Shown here in pieces: positions 1 through 10,545 of a stretch of DNA of 64,000 bases. Within the stretch, counting starts at the first letter, position 1. The number at the start of each line of letters is the position of its first letter. The DNA comes from Mycobacterium vicinigordonae (GTDB lineage: Bacteria; Actinomycetota; Actinomycetes; Mycobacteriales; Mycobacteriaceae), in the NCBI RefSeq assembly GCF_013466425.1, contig NZ_CP059165.1:620001-684000 (forward strand), given 5' to 3'. The notes under the pieces were generated by a model. The model saw only the letters and a program-made list of their open reading frames with translations. It made no database searches and had not been told where the DNA came from. Position numbers and translations under genes: made by a program.

Positions 1-1323
1 GAACTCGACGCGGGCAGTCGCAACTTCACCATCGACGCATTCCGCCAGGTCATTGCGGGCCGGATGGACAAGCTGGTCCCGCTCGGCTACCAGCTGATCG
101 ACGTGCCGTACAAGTTCCACCACCCCATGTGGCGAGAGAACTGCGAGGTCGACTTCGAGTACCACGTGCGGCCGTGGCGGTTGCCGGCGCCGGGTGGGCG
201 CCGCGAACTCGACGCGGCGATCGGGGAGATCGCCGGCACTCCGCTGGATCGTGCCCACCCGCTATGGGAGATGTATTTCGTCGAGGGTCTGGCCAACGAC
301 CGGATCGCGGTGGTGCTCAAGATCCATCACGCTCTGGCTGACGGCGTTGCGTCGGCGAATCTGATGGCCCACGGCATGGATCTGATGCCGACGCCGCAGT
401 CCGACTCGTACCAACCCGATCCAGCGCCTACCAAACGGGAGCTGATGAGCACGGCATTTGTCGACCATTTGCGGCACATCAGGCGCATCCCGGGAACCGT
501 CGCCTACACCGCGCAGGGTATCCGCCGGGTGCGACGCAGCTCGCGCAAGCTGTCGCCGGAACTCACCCGGCCGGTCGACCCGCCGCCGTCGTTCATGAAC
601 CACTTGCTGACCCCGGAACGCAGGTTCGCCACCGCGACGCTGGCGCTGGCCGATGTGAAGGAGACGAGCAAGAAGCTCGGGGTGACGATCAACGACATGG
701 TCCTAGCGATCTCCAGCGGCGCACTGCGTAGCTTGCTGTTGCGTTACGACGGCAAGGCTGAGCCGCTGCTGGCGTCGGTGCCGGTGGCGTACGACTTCTC
801 CCCGGAACGGATCTCCGGCAATCACTTCAGCGGGATGATGGTCGCGATTCCGACCGATGTCGACGACCCGCTGCGCCGGGTGCAGGCCGCGCACGACAAC
901 GCGGTCTCGGCCAAGGAGAGCCACCAGTTGCTGGGGCCGGAACTGATCAGCCGCTGGGCGGCGTACTGGCCGCCGACTGCTACCCAGGCCATGTTCCGGT
1001 GGCTGTCGAGCCGGGATGGGCAGAACAAGGTGCTCAACCTGAACATCTCCAATGTTCCGGGTCCCCGCGAGCGTGGACGGGTGGGGGGCGCGCTGGTCAC
1101 CGAGATTTATTCGGTTGGGCCGCTGACCGCGGGCAGTGGTTTGAACATCACCGTGTGGAGTTACGTCGATCAGCTCAACATCTCGGTGCTGGCCGATGGT
1201 GCGACGCTCGACGACCCGCACGAGGTTACCGCGGCGATGATCACGGATTTTGTCGAGATACGCAGGGCGGCAGGGCTTTCCGAGGAGCTGACGGTGGTCG
1301 CCGAGGCGATGCCCCAAGCTTGA
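1..1323 (+). CDS. WS/DGAT family acyltransferase (Rv0221-like), 5' end missing
   Basis: Long-chain acyl-CoA:alcohol or diacylglycerol acyltransferase that would make triacylglycerol or wax esters at the membrane. The reading frame is open from base 1, so the start lies upstream of the window; about 440 residues are visible, against roughly 469 for M. tuberculosis Rv0221 as I recall it. The catalytic HHxxxDG motif is present (KIHHALADG, encoded near 325-350). The C-terminal half has the conserved SNVPGP motif (near 1045-1070). It is followed after about 75 bp by echA1 on the same strand, the H37Rv order. The family is certain from these two motifs; the exact lipid substrate is not readable from sequence. 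Confidence 0.93.
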   Translation, partial: ELDAGSRNFTIDAFRQVIAGRMDKLVPLGYQLIDVPYKFHHPMWRENCEVDFEYHVRPWRLPAPGGRRELDAAIGEIAGTPLDRAHPLWEMYFVEGLANDRIAVVLKIHHALADGVASANLMAHGMDLMPTPQSDSYQPDPAPTKRELMSTAFVDHLRHIRRIPGTVAYTAQGIRRVRRSSRKLSPELTRPVDPPPSFMNHLLTPERRFATATLALADVKETSKKLGVTINDMVLAISSGALRSLLLRYDGKAEPLLASVPVAYDFSPERISGNHFSGMMVAIPTDVDDPLRRVQAAHDNAVSAKESHQLLGPELISRWAAYWPPTATQAMFRWLSSRDGQNKVLNLNISNVPGPRERGRVGGALVTEIYSVGPLTAGSGLNITVWSYVDQLNISVLADGATLDDPHEVTAAMITDFVEIRRAAGLSEELTVVAEAMPQA

Positions 1324-1398
1324 CGACGGCCTGGCCCCGCCCAGGTTTACACCCACCGGTCGGTTCGTCACGCGGCGTGACCGTTACCATCTCGCTTT

Positions 1399-2175
1399 GT
1401 GAGCGACGAAGCTGCTGAATCCGAAGTCCTGGTCGAACAGCGCGACCGGATCCTGGTCATTACCATCAACCGCCCCAAAGCCAAGAATGCCGTTAATTCC
1501 GCGGTGTCCCACGGGCTGGCCGACGCCATGGACCGGCTCGACGGCGATGCCGGACTGTCGGTGGCCATCCTGACCGGTGCGGGTGGTTCGTTTTGCGCGG
1601 GCATGGACCTCAAGGCCTTCGCCCGCGGCGAGCTACCCATCGTCAAAGGCCGTGGCATGGGGTTCACCGAGCGCCCGCCGGAGAAGCCGCTGATTGCCGC
1701 GGTAGAGGGCTATGCGCTGGCTGGTGGCACCGAGCTCGCGTTGGCCACGGATTTGATTGTGGCGGCAAAGGATTCGGCGTTCGGGATCCCGGAGGTCAAG
1801 CGCGGCCTGGTGGCCGGCGGCGGGGGATTGCTGCGGCTGCCCGAGCGTATCCCGTACGCGATTGCCATGGAGTTGGCGCTGACCGGTGACAACCTATCCG
1901 CCGAGCGCGCGCATGAGCTGGGTCTGGTGAACGTGCTGGCCGAGCCGGGCGGAGCGCTGGACGCCGCGCTCGCGCTGGCCGAGAAGATCGCTGCCAACGG
2001 CCCTCTCGCGGTGGCGGCGAGCAAGAAGATCATCGTGGAGTCTCGCGGTTGGAGCCGCGACTCTATGTTCGCCGAGCAGACCAAGATCCTGGGTCCGGTC
2101 TTCGCCTCCAACGACGCCAAGGAGGGTGCGATCGCGTTCGCGGAGAAGCGCCCCGCGAAATGGACCGGCACCTAA
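1399..2175 (+). CDS. echA1: Enoyl-CoA hydratase EchA1
   Basis: Crotonase-fold enoyl-CoA hydratase, expected to hydrate trans-2-enoyl-CoA in beta-oxidation. The 258-residue protein starts at GTG 1399. The oxyanion-hole segments are present (SFCAGMDLKAF around residues 64-74 and YALAGGTE around 105-112). Both acid/base glutamates of active hydratases are kept: E112 in GGTE and E132 in GIPE, spaced 20 residues as in the rat enzyme. It follows the WS/DGAT gene, as Rv0222 follows Rv0221. A very strong hairpin begins one base after the TAA stop and should end this transcript. Gene identity rests on position plus family; substrate chain length is unknown. Confidence 0.9.
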   Translation: MSDEAAESEVLVEQRDRILVITINRPKAKNAVNSAVSHGLADAMDRLDGDAGLSVAILTGAGGSFCAGMDLKAFARGELPIVKGRGMGFTERPPEKPLIAAVEGYALAGGTELALATDLIVAAKDSAFGIPEVKRGLVAGGGGLLRLPERIPYAIAMELALTGDNLSAERAHELGLVNVLAEPGGALDAALALAEKIAANGPLAVAASKKIIVESRGWSRDSMFAEQTKILGPVFASNDAKEGAIAFAEKRPAKWTGT

Positions 2176-2237
2176 GCCGAGCAGACGCAAAAGCCCCGTG
2201 GAGCACAAGCTCCACGGGGCTTTTGCGTCTGCTCGGC
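2176..2237. terminator. 29-bp perfect inverted repeat, bidirectional terminator
   Basis: Two perfectly complementary 29-base arms (2176-2204 and 2209-2237) flank a 4-base loop (acaa). The inner stem is GC-rich (GCCCCGTGGAGC) and runs straight into TTTT on the right and AAAA on the left, so it reads as an intrinsic terminator in both directions. It starts one base after the echA1 stop and lies before the PE_PGRS gene. A further partial copy of the outer arm (GGCGTCTGCTCG) lies at about 2245-2256. Confidence 0.85.
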
Positions 2238-2361
2238 GGTACTTGGCGTCTGCTCGCGTTGCGGTCGAAATCGGTCAAATGACTCTAGCTGGATCGAGAG
2301 GGTCGGCCACATAATCCCCTTTTCGACCAATTTCTGCTGTCGGCGGTAAGGGGAACTCAGC

Positions 2362-5300
2362 GTGTCGTCTCTTGTGGTTGTGTCGCCGGAAGCGCTGGAG
2401 TCGGCGGTAGGGGACATAACCGGGGTGGGTGTGCGGGTGCGTGATGCGGTCGCAGCCGCAGCGTCGGCAACGTCGGCGGTGGTCCCGGCTGCCGAGGACG
2501 AGGTGTCAGCCGCTATTGCCGCCTTGTTCGGTGGTCATGGTGAGCAATTTCAGGTGGCCAGCGCCCGCGTGGAGGCATTTGGCCAGCAGCTTGCGCGGGC
2601 GCTGGAGCAGTCAGGAGCGGCCTACGCAGCGGCGGAGGCGGCCAGTGTAAATCCGCTGCAGGCTATCCAGGACGGCGTGCTTGGGGTGTTGAACGCGCCC
2701 ACGGAGATATTGGTGGGGCGCCAGCTGATCGGCAATGGGGCTAATGGGGCGCCGGGAACTGGGCAAAACGGCGGTGATGGCGGGCTTTTATGGGGCAATG
2801 GCGGAAACGGTGGCTCCGGGGCCGCGGGTAAGGCCGGTGGCAATGGCGGAAATGCGGGGTTGATCGGCAACGGGGGTGCCGGAGGTGCCGGGGGCGTGGG
2901 CGTGGCTGGGACTCCGGGCTTGACCGGGTTGGCCGGTACTGCCGGCGGCGTGGGCGGCGTGGGAGGTAATGGCGGCCGCGGCGGGTTGTTGTGGGGCAAC
3001 GGCGGTGCTGGCGGGGTCGGCGGCGTCGGGGGTGTGGGCGGTGCAGGAGGCGTGGGTACTGCGGGTGCGGCGGGGGTGGTTGGCGTCGATGGCGGTGTGG
3101 GGGGAGCGGGTGGCACCGGTGGTGACGGGGCGGTTGGTGGCAAGGGTGGTGCGGGCGGTGTCGGGGGGGCGTCGGGGTGGTTCGGGCACGCGGGAGCCAA
3201 TGGTGACGGGGGCAGCGGTGGACAGGGCGGAAATTCGGGAGCCGGTGGCATGGGGGGTGCGGGCGCGGCCGGCACGGCGTTGTCTCCCGACGGTGGTGAC
3301 GGTGGGATGGGCGGGGATCCCGGCAAGGTGGGTGCCGGTGGGGCGGGAGGTGCCGCCGGTGGTGCGGGGGCCAGCGACGGGGGTGCGGGCGCGGCGGGAG
3401 TGATCACCCCTGGTGGCGACGGCGGTAGGGGCGGTGACGGGTATAGCGGCGATGCGCTGACCACCGGGAATGGTGGCAACGGAGGACATGGCGGTTTGTA
3501 CGGGGCCGGCGGTAGGGGCGGCAATGGTGGTAACAGCTCCGATGGAACCGGTGGCAGAGGCGGTTTCGGCCGCGATAGCGGAGCCTACGGCGCCCTCGGT
3601 GGAGCGGGGGGCGACGGGGGCACGGGCGTGGTGGGGGGTCACGGCGGCGGCGGTGGCAGTGGCTACAACTATGGGAGCGGCGACGCTGCCGGCGGGATGG
3701 GCGGGGCCGGTGGCTTCGGTTCTAACGGCGGCGGTGACGGCGGTGACGCGGGCAACGGCTACACCTATGGCACCGGGGCCGCTACCGGCGGGAACGGCGG
3801 GGCTGGCGGGGCGAGCGGCACCGGCGTCGGTGGCCATGGGGGCGCGGGCGGTGGCGCCTATACCCAAAACAGTGCGTCGACGGCCACCGCGCGGGGCGGC
3901 ACTGGTGGTACGGGTGGTGACGGTGCTACCGGTGGTCAAGGTGGCGACGGCGGTGTTGCCTCAGTTGTTCAGGGCAGCAGCTCGTCATTGGCTATCGGAG
4001 GGACCGGCGGTGGGGGCGGTAACGGCGCGAATGGCGGCGGTGCGGGCGGCGTTGGGGGTGCTGCGTACAACTACGGGTTGGGTAATGCCACGGGTGGTGC
4101 CGGTGGCACCGGTGGCATGGGTGGTGTGGGTACCGGTGGTAACGGTGGTGCTGGTGGCACCGCCCTGATCAACAACGGGGCTTCTGCGGGTGCGGCTGTG
4201 AGTGGGGCCGGGGGCCACGGTGGGGCGGGCGCTGTAGGTGGCAACGGCGGCGACGGTGGGCAGGTGTCGTCGAACGGTGTCGGCGCTGTGACCGGTGGCA
4301 ATGGGGGTGCCGGCGGGACGGGCAGCACGGGTGTTGGTGGGCACGGCGGGGCCGGCGCCAATGCCGAGATCGACAACGTTGCCTCCACCGGGACTGCCAC
4401 CGGCGGCAACGGCGGGGCCGGTGGCTCGGGGGTCACCGGCGGCGACGGTGGAAACGCCGGTGCCGGCACTAACAAGGGCCTGGGCGCCGCGGTGGGCGGT
4501 GTCGGTGGGGCCGGCGGGAACGGTTCGACCGGCAAAGGAGGCAATGGCGGCCTGGGCGGTGTCGGCAACATCTTCAATGCGAATTCCGTGGCGGCGGCCG
4601 TCGGTCGAGCCGGTGGGGCCGGCGGGGCCGGAGACACCGGTGGTGACGGCGGTGTGGGCGGCTATGCGTACAACGCCGGGACGGGCAGCGTGACGGGTGG
4701 CGTCGGCGCTGACGGGGGCGACGGTGTCAGCGGCGCGGGTGGTAACGGCGGGGACGGTGGGGCCGTGTTCGTCGCAAACGCGGCTTCGACGGTGAATCCG
4801 GTCGGCGCTGCGGGCGGGGCCGGTGGTAATGGGGCTACCGGTGGTAACGGCGGTGGTGGTGGCACCGCCGTAGTCATTCTGAGCAGTGGCACGGCCACCG
4901 GCGGTGTGGGCGGTGCCGGGGGTTACGGCAACAGCGGGGCCGGTGGTGTGGGTGGCTACGGCGGCGTGGCGTACCAGGAAGCGACCGGAAGCGCGATCGG
5001 CGGAAACGGAGGTGCTGGTGGTGGCAGTGCCACCGGCGTCGGCGGGGCCGGCGGTATCGGCGGAGGGGGGGTAGTCGACGGCGTCACTTCGCTGGGTGCG
5101 GCGACGGGCGGGGTCGGCGGGCACGGTGGTGACGGCGCGACTGGCGGCGGGGCCGGCGGCGCTGGGGGTCAGGCGTTCCACTTCGGGTTGGGTAATACCA
5201 CGGGTGGTGCCGGCGGCGACGGTGGTAGCGGTGGTGTGGGTACCGGTGGTAACGGTGGTGCTGGTGGCACCGCCCAGATCAACAACGGGGCTTCTGCGGG

Positions 5301-8300
5301 TGCGGCTGTGAGTGGGGCCGGGGGCCACGGTGGGGCGGGCGCTGTAGGTGGCAATGGCGGCGACGGTGGGCAGGTGTCGTCGCACGGTGGCGGTGCTGTC
5401 ACCGGTGGCAATGGGGGTGCTGGCGGGACGGGCAGCACGGGTGTTGGTGGGCACGGCGGGGCCGGCGCCAATGCCGAGATCGACGACGTTGCCTCCACGG
5501 CGACGGCCACCGGCGGCAACGGTGGGGCCGGTGGCGCGGGTGCCAGTGGCGGCGGCGACGGTGGAAACGCCGGTGCCGGCACTAACAAGGGCCTGGGTGC
5601 CGCGGTGGGCGGTGTCGGTGGGGCGGGCGGGGCCAGCCAGTCCGGTACCGGAGGCCATGGCGGCCTGGGTGGTGTCGGCAGCATCTTTAATGCGAATTCC
5701 GTGGCGGCGGCCGTCGCTGGAGCCGGTGGGGCCGGTGGGGCCGGAGACACCGGTGGTGACGGCGGTGTGGGCGGCTATGCGTACAACGCCGGGACGGGCA
5801 GCGTGACGGGTGGCGTCGGTGGTAACGGGGGCGACGGTGTCAGCGGCGCGGGTGGTAACGGCGGGGACGGTGGGGGCACGTTTGTCTCAAACGCGGCTTC
5901 GACGGTGAATCCGGTCGGCGCTGCGGGCGGGGCCGGTGGTAACGGGGCTACCGGTGGCAACGGCGGTGGCGGTGGCACCTCCGTTGTCTACCTGGGTAGT
6001 GGCACGGCCACCGGTGGTGTGGGCGGTGCCGGGGGTTACGGCAACAGCGGGGCCGGTGGTGTGGGTGGCTACGGCGGCGTGGCGTACCAGGAAGCGACCG
6101 GAGGTGCGATCGGCGGAAACGGAGGTGCTGGTGGTGGCAGTGCCACCGGCGTCGGCGGGGCCGGCGGCATCGGTGGAGCGGCGCAGATCGACGGCGTCAC
6201 TTCGCTGGGTGCGGCGACGGGCGGGGTCGGCGGGCACGGTGGTGACGGCGCGACTGGCGGCGGGGCCGGCGGCGCTGGGGGTCAGGCGTTCCACTTCGGG
6301 TTGGGTAATACCACGGGTGGTGCCGGCGGCGACGGTGGTAGCGGTGGTGTGGGTACCGGTGGTAACGGTGGTGCTGGTGGCACCGCCCTGATCAACAACG
6401 GGGCTTCTGCGGGTGCGGCTGTGAGTGGGGCCGGCGGCCACGGTGGGGCCGGCGCTGTAGGTGGCAACGGCGGCGACGGTGGGCAGGTGTCGTCGAACGG
6501 TGTCGGCGCTGTGACCGGTGGCAATGGGGGTGCCGGCGGGACGGGCAGCACGGGTGTTGGTGGGCACGGCGGGGCCGGCGCCAACGCCGAGATCGACAAC
6601 GTCGCCTCCACCGGGACCGCCACCGGCGGCAACGGTGGGGCCGGTGGCGCGGGTGCCAGTGGCGGCGGCGACGGTGGAAACGCCGGTGCCGGCACTAACA
6701 AGGGCCTGGGCGCCGCGGTGGGCGGTGTCGGTGGGGCCGGCGGGAACGGTACGACCGGCAACGGCGGCAACGGCGGCAGCGGAGGCGACGGCAGCATCTC
6801 GAATTCTGGTTCGACGGCGAAGGCTGTCGGTGGCGCCGGTGGCGGCGGCGGATCGGGAGACACCGGCGGCAACGGTGGCGCTGGCGGGTCCGGAAACAAC
6901 TTCGGAACGGGGGCAGTCGCCGGCGGGGTCGGCGGAGATGGCGGCTTTGGCAATGTCTTCGCTGGTGGTAAAGGGGGCCAAGGTGGTAGCACGCTTACCT
7001 CAAACGTTGCCTCCACAGTGAACGCGGTCGGTGCTACCGGCGGGGCCGGTGGTAACGGGACGATCGGCGGCAATGGCGGTGCAGGCGGCGACGCCGTAGT
7101 CACGCTGGGCAACGCCACGGCTACTGGTGGTGAGGGCGGAACCGGGGGGTATGGAAGCAGCGGGTCCGGTGGCATTGGCGGCAACGGCGGCGGCGCGGAC
7201 CAGAAGGCCTCCGGGGATGCCATCGGTGGCAACGGAGGTGCCGGTGGTGGCAGCGCCACGGCGCTCGGCGGGGCCGGCGGTAACGGCGGAGCGGGGGTGG
7301 TCGACGGCGTCACCTCGCCGGGGGCGGCGGCGGGCGGTCTCGGCGGGCACGGTGGTGACGGCGCGCATGGCGGCGGGGACGGCGGCAGCGGGGGTGGTGC
7401 ATCGAACTACGGATTGGGCGATGCGAACGGCGGGATCGGTGGCGCCGGTGGCATGGGTGGTGTGGGGACCGGTGGTAACGGTGGTGCCGGTGGCACCGCC
7501 CAGATCAACAACACTGCTTCTGCGGGTGCGGCTGTGAGTGGGGCCGGCGGCCACGGTGGGGCCGGCGCTGTAGGTGGCAACGGCGGCGACGGTGGGCAGG
7601 TGTCGTCGAACGGCGTCGGCGCTGTGACCGGTGGCAATGGGGGTGCTGGCGGGACGGGCAGCACGGGTGTTGGTGGGCACGGCGGGGCCGGCGCCAACGC
7701 CGAGATCGACAACGTCGCCTCCACCGGGACCGCCACCGGCGGCAACGGCGGGGCCGGTGGCGCGGGGGTCACCGGTGGCGACGGTGGACACGCAGGCGAT
7801 GCCACAAACTTCGGATTCGGGGCCGCGGCCGGTGGTGTTGGTGGGGACGGCGGGGCAGGCGCGACCAGCCCTGGCGGCCAGGGCGGGCTCGGCGGTGACG
7901 GTGGTAGCGGGACTGTGCGCAACACCAATTCCATGGCGTCGGCTACCGGAGGGGCCGGTGGCGGCGGCGGGTCCGCGGATACTGGCGGCAACGGTGGCGC
8001 TGGCGGGTCCGGAAACAACTTCGGAACGGGGGCAGTCGCCGGCGCGGCCGGTGGCGCGGGCGGCAATGGTGTCACTGGCGCTGGCGGCAACGGCGGCGAG
8101 GGCGGTGGCTCGTACGTGCAAAACGCGGCGTCGCAGGTGAACCCGGTCGGCGCTACCGGTGGGGCCGGTGGTGACGGTGCGACCGGCGGCAACGGTGGGA
8201 CAGGTGGCATCGCGTCGGTTGTCAATGGGAACGCCACGGCTACCGCTGGTAACGGCGGAGCCGGCGGGCACGGTAGCAACGGGTTCGGCGGCAACGGCGG

Positions 8301-8634
8301 CTCGGGCGGAACGGCCTTCCAGTTTGGCTTCGGCGGCAGTTCCGGACATGCGACGGGTGGTACCGGCGGACATGGCGGTACGGGCACCGCCGGAGGTGGC
8401 GCCGGCGGAGTTGGTGGCGATGCCTACAACTACGGGGCCGGAGTGGCCAACGGCGGAACGGGCGGTGGCGGCGGCAACGGCCTGAATTCCGGGTCGTCCG
8501 GTGGCAACGGTGGCAACGGCGGCAACGGCAGCACCTCGACCGGTAACGGTGTCGGCGGAACCGGCGGTAAGGGTGGCACCGGCGGACCCGGCGGCGCCGA
8601 CGGTCACGACGGCCAGGACGGAATAGGCACTTAG
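2362..8634 (+). CDS. PE_PGRS family protein, 2090 aa
   Basis: Surface or secreted PE_PGRS protein, expected to use a type VII secretion system. The start is GTG 2362, with AAGGGGAA about 7 bases upstream, and places the PE domain at residue 1 ([11 protein letters not shown], then the [12 protein letters not shown] segment near residue 50). A GRPLIG-like linker ([14 protein letters not shown]) leads into about 1950 residues of Gly-Gly-X repeats. From about residue 570 the PGRS region is a four-copy supra-repeat of 370-371 residues that includes less Gly-rich segments such as [11 protein letters not shown] and [13 protein letters not shown]. The C terminus ([13 protein letters not shown]) has no obvious extra enzymatic domain. 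The gene is not part of the H37Rv Rv0221-Rv0245 order. Function is unknown. Confidence 0.93.
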   Translation: MSSLVVVSPEALESAVGDITGVGVRVRDAVAAAASATSAVVPAAEDEVSAAIAALFGGHGEQFQVASARVEAFGQQLARALEQSGAAYAAAEAASVNPLQAIQDGVLGVLNAPTEILVGRQLIGNGANGAPGTGQNGGDGGLLWGNGGNGGSGAAGKAGGNGGNAGLIGNGGAGGAGGVGVAGTPGLTGLAGTAGGVGGVGGNGGRGGLLWGNGGAGGVGGVGGVGGAGGVGTAGAAGVVGVDGGVGGAGGTGGDGAVGGKGGAGGVGGASGWFGHAGANGDGGSGGQGGNSGAGGMGGAGAAGTALSPDGGDGGMGGDPGKVGAGGAGGAAGGAGASDGGAGAAGVITPGGDGGRGGDGYSGDALTTGNGGNGGHGGLYGAGGRGGNGGNSSDGTGGRGGFGRDSGAYGALGGAGGDGGTGVVGGHGGGGGSGYNYGSGDAAGGMGGAGGFGSNGGGDGGDAGNGYTYGTGAATGGNGGAGGASGTGVGGHGGAGGGAYTQNSASTATARGGTGGTGGDGATGGQGGDGGVASVVQGSSSSLAIGGTGGGGGNGANGGGAGGVGGAAYNYGLGNATGGAGGTGGMGGVGTGGNGGAGGTALINNGASAGAAVSGAGGHGGAGAVGGNGGDGGQVSSNGVGAVTGGNGGAGGTGSTGVGGHGGAGANAEIDNVASTGTATGGNGGAGGSGVTGGDGGNAGAGTNKGLGAAVGGVGGAGGNGSTGKGGNGGLGGVGNIFNANSVAAAVGRAGGAGGAGDTGGDGGVGGYAYNAGTGSVTGGVGADGGDGVSGAGGNGGDGGAVFVANAASTVNPVGAAGGAGGNGATGGNGGGGGTAVVILSSGTATGGVGGAGGYGNSGAGGVGGYGGVAYQEATGSAIGGNGGAGGGSATGVGGAGGIGGGGVVDGVTSLGAATGGVGGHGGDGATGGGAGGAGGQAFHFGLGNTTGGAGGDGGSGGVGTGGNGGAGGTAQINNGASAGAAVSGAGGHGGAGAVGGNGGDGGQVSSHGGGAVTGGNGGAGGTGSTGVGGHGGAGANAEIDDVASTATATGGNGGAGGAGASGGGDGGNAGAGTNKGLGAAVGGVGGAGGASQSGTGGHGGLGGVGSIFNANSVAAAVAGAGGAGGAGDTGGDGGVGGYAYNAGTGSVTGGVGGNGGDGVSGAGGNGGDGGGTFVSNAASTVNPVGAAGGAGGNGATGGNGGGGGTSVVYLGSGTATGGVGGAGGYGNSGAGGVGGYGGVAYQEATGGAIGGNGGAGGGSATGVGGAGGIGGAAQIDGVTSLGAATGGVGGHGGDGATGGGAGGAGGQAFHFGLGNTTGGAGGDGGSGGVGTGGNGGAGGTALINNGASAGAAVSGAGGHGGAGAVGGNGGDGGQVSSNGVGAVTGGNGGAGGTGSTGVGGHGGAGANAEIDNVASTGTATGGNGGAGGAGASGGGDGGNAGAGTNKGLGAAVGGVGGAGGNGTTGNGGNGGSGGDGSISNSGSTAKAVGGAGGGGGSGDTGGNGGAGGSGNNFGTGAVAGGVGGDGGFGNVFAGGKGGQGGSTLTSNVASTVNAVGATGGAGGNGTIGGNGGAGGDAVVTLGNATATGGEGGTGGYGSSGSGGIGGNGGGADQKASGDAIGGNGGAGGGSATALGGAGGNGGAGVVDGVTSPGAAAGGLGGHGGDGAHGGGDGGSGGGASNYGLGDANGGIGGAGGMGGVGTGGNGGAGGTAQINNTASAGAAVSGAGGHGGAGAVGGNGGDGGQVSSNGVGAVTGGNGGAGGTGSTGVGGHGGAGANAEIDNVASTGTATGGNGGAGGAGVTGGDGGHAGDATNFGFGAAAGGVGGDGGAGATSPGGQGGLGGDGGSGTVRNTNSMASATGGAGGGGGSADTGGNGGAGGSGNNFGTGAVAGAAGGAGGNGVTGAGGNGGEGGGSYVQNAASQVNPVGATGGAGGDGATGGNGGTGGIASVVNGNATATAGNGGAGGHGSNGFGGNGGSGGTAFQFGFGGSSGHATGGTGGHGGTGTAGGGAGGVGGDAYNYGAGVANGGTGGGGGNGLNSGSSGGNGGNGGNGSTSTGNGVGGTGGKGGTGGPGGADGHDGQDGIGT
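4075..8500 (+). repeat. Tandem supra-repeat of ~1.11 kb in the PE_PGRS gene
   Basis: The same ordered set of sub-motifs recurs starting at 4075, 5185, 6298 and 7411, giving periods of 1110, 1113 and 1113 bp, all multiples of three. Copies 1 to 3 are close to identical over long stretches, for example the segment encoding [20 protein letters not shown]. Copy 4 diverges, especially in its second half, so its right edge is approximate. This is a likely site of recombination, copy-number change and assembly error. Confidence 0.85.
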
Positions 8635-8751
8635 TCGCGACCCCTCATCCCGCAGCCGATGAGATATCGGGAGGTCGGGCACAACTGGATGGACCCAGCG
8701 CGGGCGGATTACACTCTCTTGCTACCTTGTAACGATGTTCAGGGGCCGTGA

Positions 8752-10245
8752 ATGAGTGTTTCGCTGCTTCTCGAGATGGCCCTGTCGGGCAATCCGGACC
8801 GCACCGCCGTCGTCTCCGAGGATCTTCGGCTGACCACTGGGCAGCTCAGCGACCTCGCCGACGGTGGCGCCGGGGTGATCGCCGCGTCGGGTGCCCGGCA
8901 CGTCGTGTACATCGGCACTGGCGGCGCCATGCTGCCGCTGCTCATCTTTGCCACCGCCCGTGCCGGGCTGGCCTTCACCCCGATCAATTACCGGTTGTCC
9001 GCCGACGGCATCCAGGCGCTGATCGACCGGCTGCCGGACCCGCTGGTGATCGCAGACGAGCGATACCGGGACATGCTGGGCGAGCGCAACAAGCGCGTGC
9101 TGCTCTCCGGCGAGTTTCTGGCCGCCGCAAAGGCCGCCGAGCCTGCCGCCGAGTTCCCCGACCCGGACGCGGTCGGGGTCGTGCTGTTTACCTCGGGCAC
9201 CACTTCGGCGCCTAAGGCCGTCGAACTCACCCACAACAACCTGACCAGCTATGTCACCGGGACCGTCGAATTCGATTCCGCCGCACCCGAAGACGCCGCG
9301 CTGATCTGCGTGCCGCCCTACCACATCGCTGGGGTCGGCGCCGCATTGTCCAACCTGTACGCCGGCCGGAAGATGGTGTATCTCCCCAACTTCGACGCAC
9401 ACGAGTGGGTGCGGCTGGCCAAGTCCGAGCGAGTCACCACCGCAACCGTGGTGCCCACCATGCTGGACCGCATCGTCACCGTGCTCGAGGACGGCGGGCA
9501 CCAGCTGCCGGCACTGCGCAACCTGGCCTACGGCGGGTCGAAGGTGAGTCTGCCGCTGGTCCGGCGCGCCCTGGAACTGTTGCCGGGCGTGGGATTCGTC
9601 AACGCCTACGGGTTGACCGAGACCAGCTCGACGATCGCCGTGCTCACCCCTGACGATCACCGCGAGGCGCTGTCGGCTACTGATGCAGCCGCCATCCGGC
9701 GGCTGGGATCGGTGGGACGGCCGGTGCCCGGCATCGAGATCCAGATCCGTGACGAGGACGGCAACGTGCTCGGGCCCGGGCAGACCGGCGAGCTGTTCGT
9801 GCGCGGCGAGCAGGTGTCGGGTCGCTACACCGGAATCGGTTCGGTACTCGACGCGAACGGCTGGTTCCCCACCAAGGACATCGCCATGCTCGACGAGGAC
9901 GGCTACCTGTTTATCGGTGGCCGCAGCGACGACACCATCATCCGCGGCGGCGAGAACATTGCGCCCGCCGAGCTTGAGGAGGTGCTGGTCGAGCACCCGC
10001 ACGTGCGCGATGTCGCTGTGGTGGGCGTCGAGGACGCGCAGTGGGGTCAGGCGATTGTCGCGGTGGTGGTACCGCGCGGGGGCGTCGAGCCCGACCCGGA
10101 GGAGTTGCGGGAGTTCGTCCGGAAGAGTTTGCGGGGGTCGCGCACGCCGGACCGAGTGGTGTTTCGCGACGAGCTGCCAACGACCCCCACCGGCAAGATC
10201 CTTCGCCGGGAGATCATCGAAGAGTTAGCAGGGACACAATCATGA
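8752..10245 (+). CDS. Fatty-acyl-CoA/AMP ligase (FadD-type, ANL superfamily)
   Basis: ATP-dependent carboxylate-CoA ligase forming an acyl-adenylate and then an acyl-CoA. The 497-residue protein starts at ATG 8752, with AGGGG 6 bases upstream. ANL motifs are in order: P-loop A3 LFTSGTTSAPKAVELTH (near residue 145), A5 YGLTET (near 285), A8 with GRSDDTIIRGGENI (near 390), and the C-terminal catalytic lysine in PTTPTGKILRRE (near 480). The stop overlaps the start of the next gene (ATGA), so the two are translationally coupled. I do not recognise an H37Rv orthologue at this position. The acid substrate is unknown; the small coupled partner is the best clue. Confidence 0.88.
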   Translation: MSVSLLLEMALSGNPDRTAVVSEDLRLTTGQLSDLADGGAGVIAASGARHVVYIGTGGAMLPLLIFATARAGLAFTPINYRLSADGIQALIDRLPDPLVIADERYRDMLGERNKRVLLSGEFLAAAKAAEPAAEFPDPDAVGVVLFTSGTTSAPKAVELTHNNLTSYVTGTVEFDSAAPEDAALICVPPYHIAGVGAALSNLYAGRKMVYLPNFDAHEWVRLAKSERVTTATVVPTMLDRIVTVLEDGGHQLPALRNLAYGGSKVSLPLVRRALELLPGVGFVNAYGLTETSSTIAVLTPDDHREALSATDAAAIRRLGSVGRPVPGIEIQIRDEDGNVLGPGQTGELFVRGEQVSGRYTGIGSVLDANGWFPTKDIAMLDEDGYLFIGGRSDDTIIRGGENIAPAELEEVLVEHPHVRDVAVVGVEDAQWGQAIVAVVVPRGGVEPDPEELREFVRKSLRGSRTPDRVVFRDELPTTPTGKILRREIIEELAGTQS

Positions 10246-10538
10246 TCAAAAACGGAACGCGCCTCGCCAGCCAGGTATGCGACACCCAGATCATCGTGGT
10301 GCGCAGCGCCGATAGCCTTGACGACTTGCGTTGCGGCGGAGTGCCGATGGTCCAGATGGACGCCCAGCGGTCCGGCGAGCTCGACCCCGCGTTCGCCGAC
10401 GGCAGCGTGATGGGCAAGCGCTACGTCGACGAGTCCGGCGCCGAGGTGCTGGTCACCAAGCCCGGTGCGGGCAGCCTCAGTGTCGGCGACACCAAGCTTT
10501 CGCTCAAAGAGGTCAAGCCGCTGCCGGCCAGCGACTGA
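10242..10538 (+). CDS. Conserved small protein coupled to the FadD-type ligase
   Basis: A 98-residue soluble protein that starts inside the ligase stop codon (ATGA overlap at 10242-10245), which strongly suggests co-translation. No signal peptide or membrane segment is visible. It contains a VCDTQIIVVR stretch, a GGVPM turn and a VMGKRYVDESGAEVLVTKPG segment that looks like a compact beta-rich fold. I do not recognise a named domain. Its coupling to an acid-CoA ligase suggests a carrier, binding or accessory role for the same substrate; that is inference. It ends 7 bp before the convergent PE_PGRS gene. Confidence 0.75.
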   Translation: MIKNGTRLASQVCDTQIIVVRSADSLDDLRCGGVPMVQMDAQRSGELDPAFADGSVMGKRYVDESGAEVLVTKPGAGSLSVGDTKLSLKEVKPLPASD

Positions 10539-10545
10539 GACCTGG

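Noticed and set aside
3985..5658. Long minus-strand open frame (557 codons) inside the PE_PGRS gene, plus several more of 140-560 codons on both strands
   Set aside because: Gly-codon repeats (GGN) read on the other strand or in shifted frames give Pro/Ala/Thr/Arg-rich frames with no stops. They have no start context or homology-like features.
2800..8600. CRISPR-like spaced repeats
   Set aside because: The short repeats are in-frame Gly-Gly-Asn/Ala codons of a PGRS region, with no constant repeat/spacer sizes and no cas genes.
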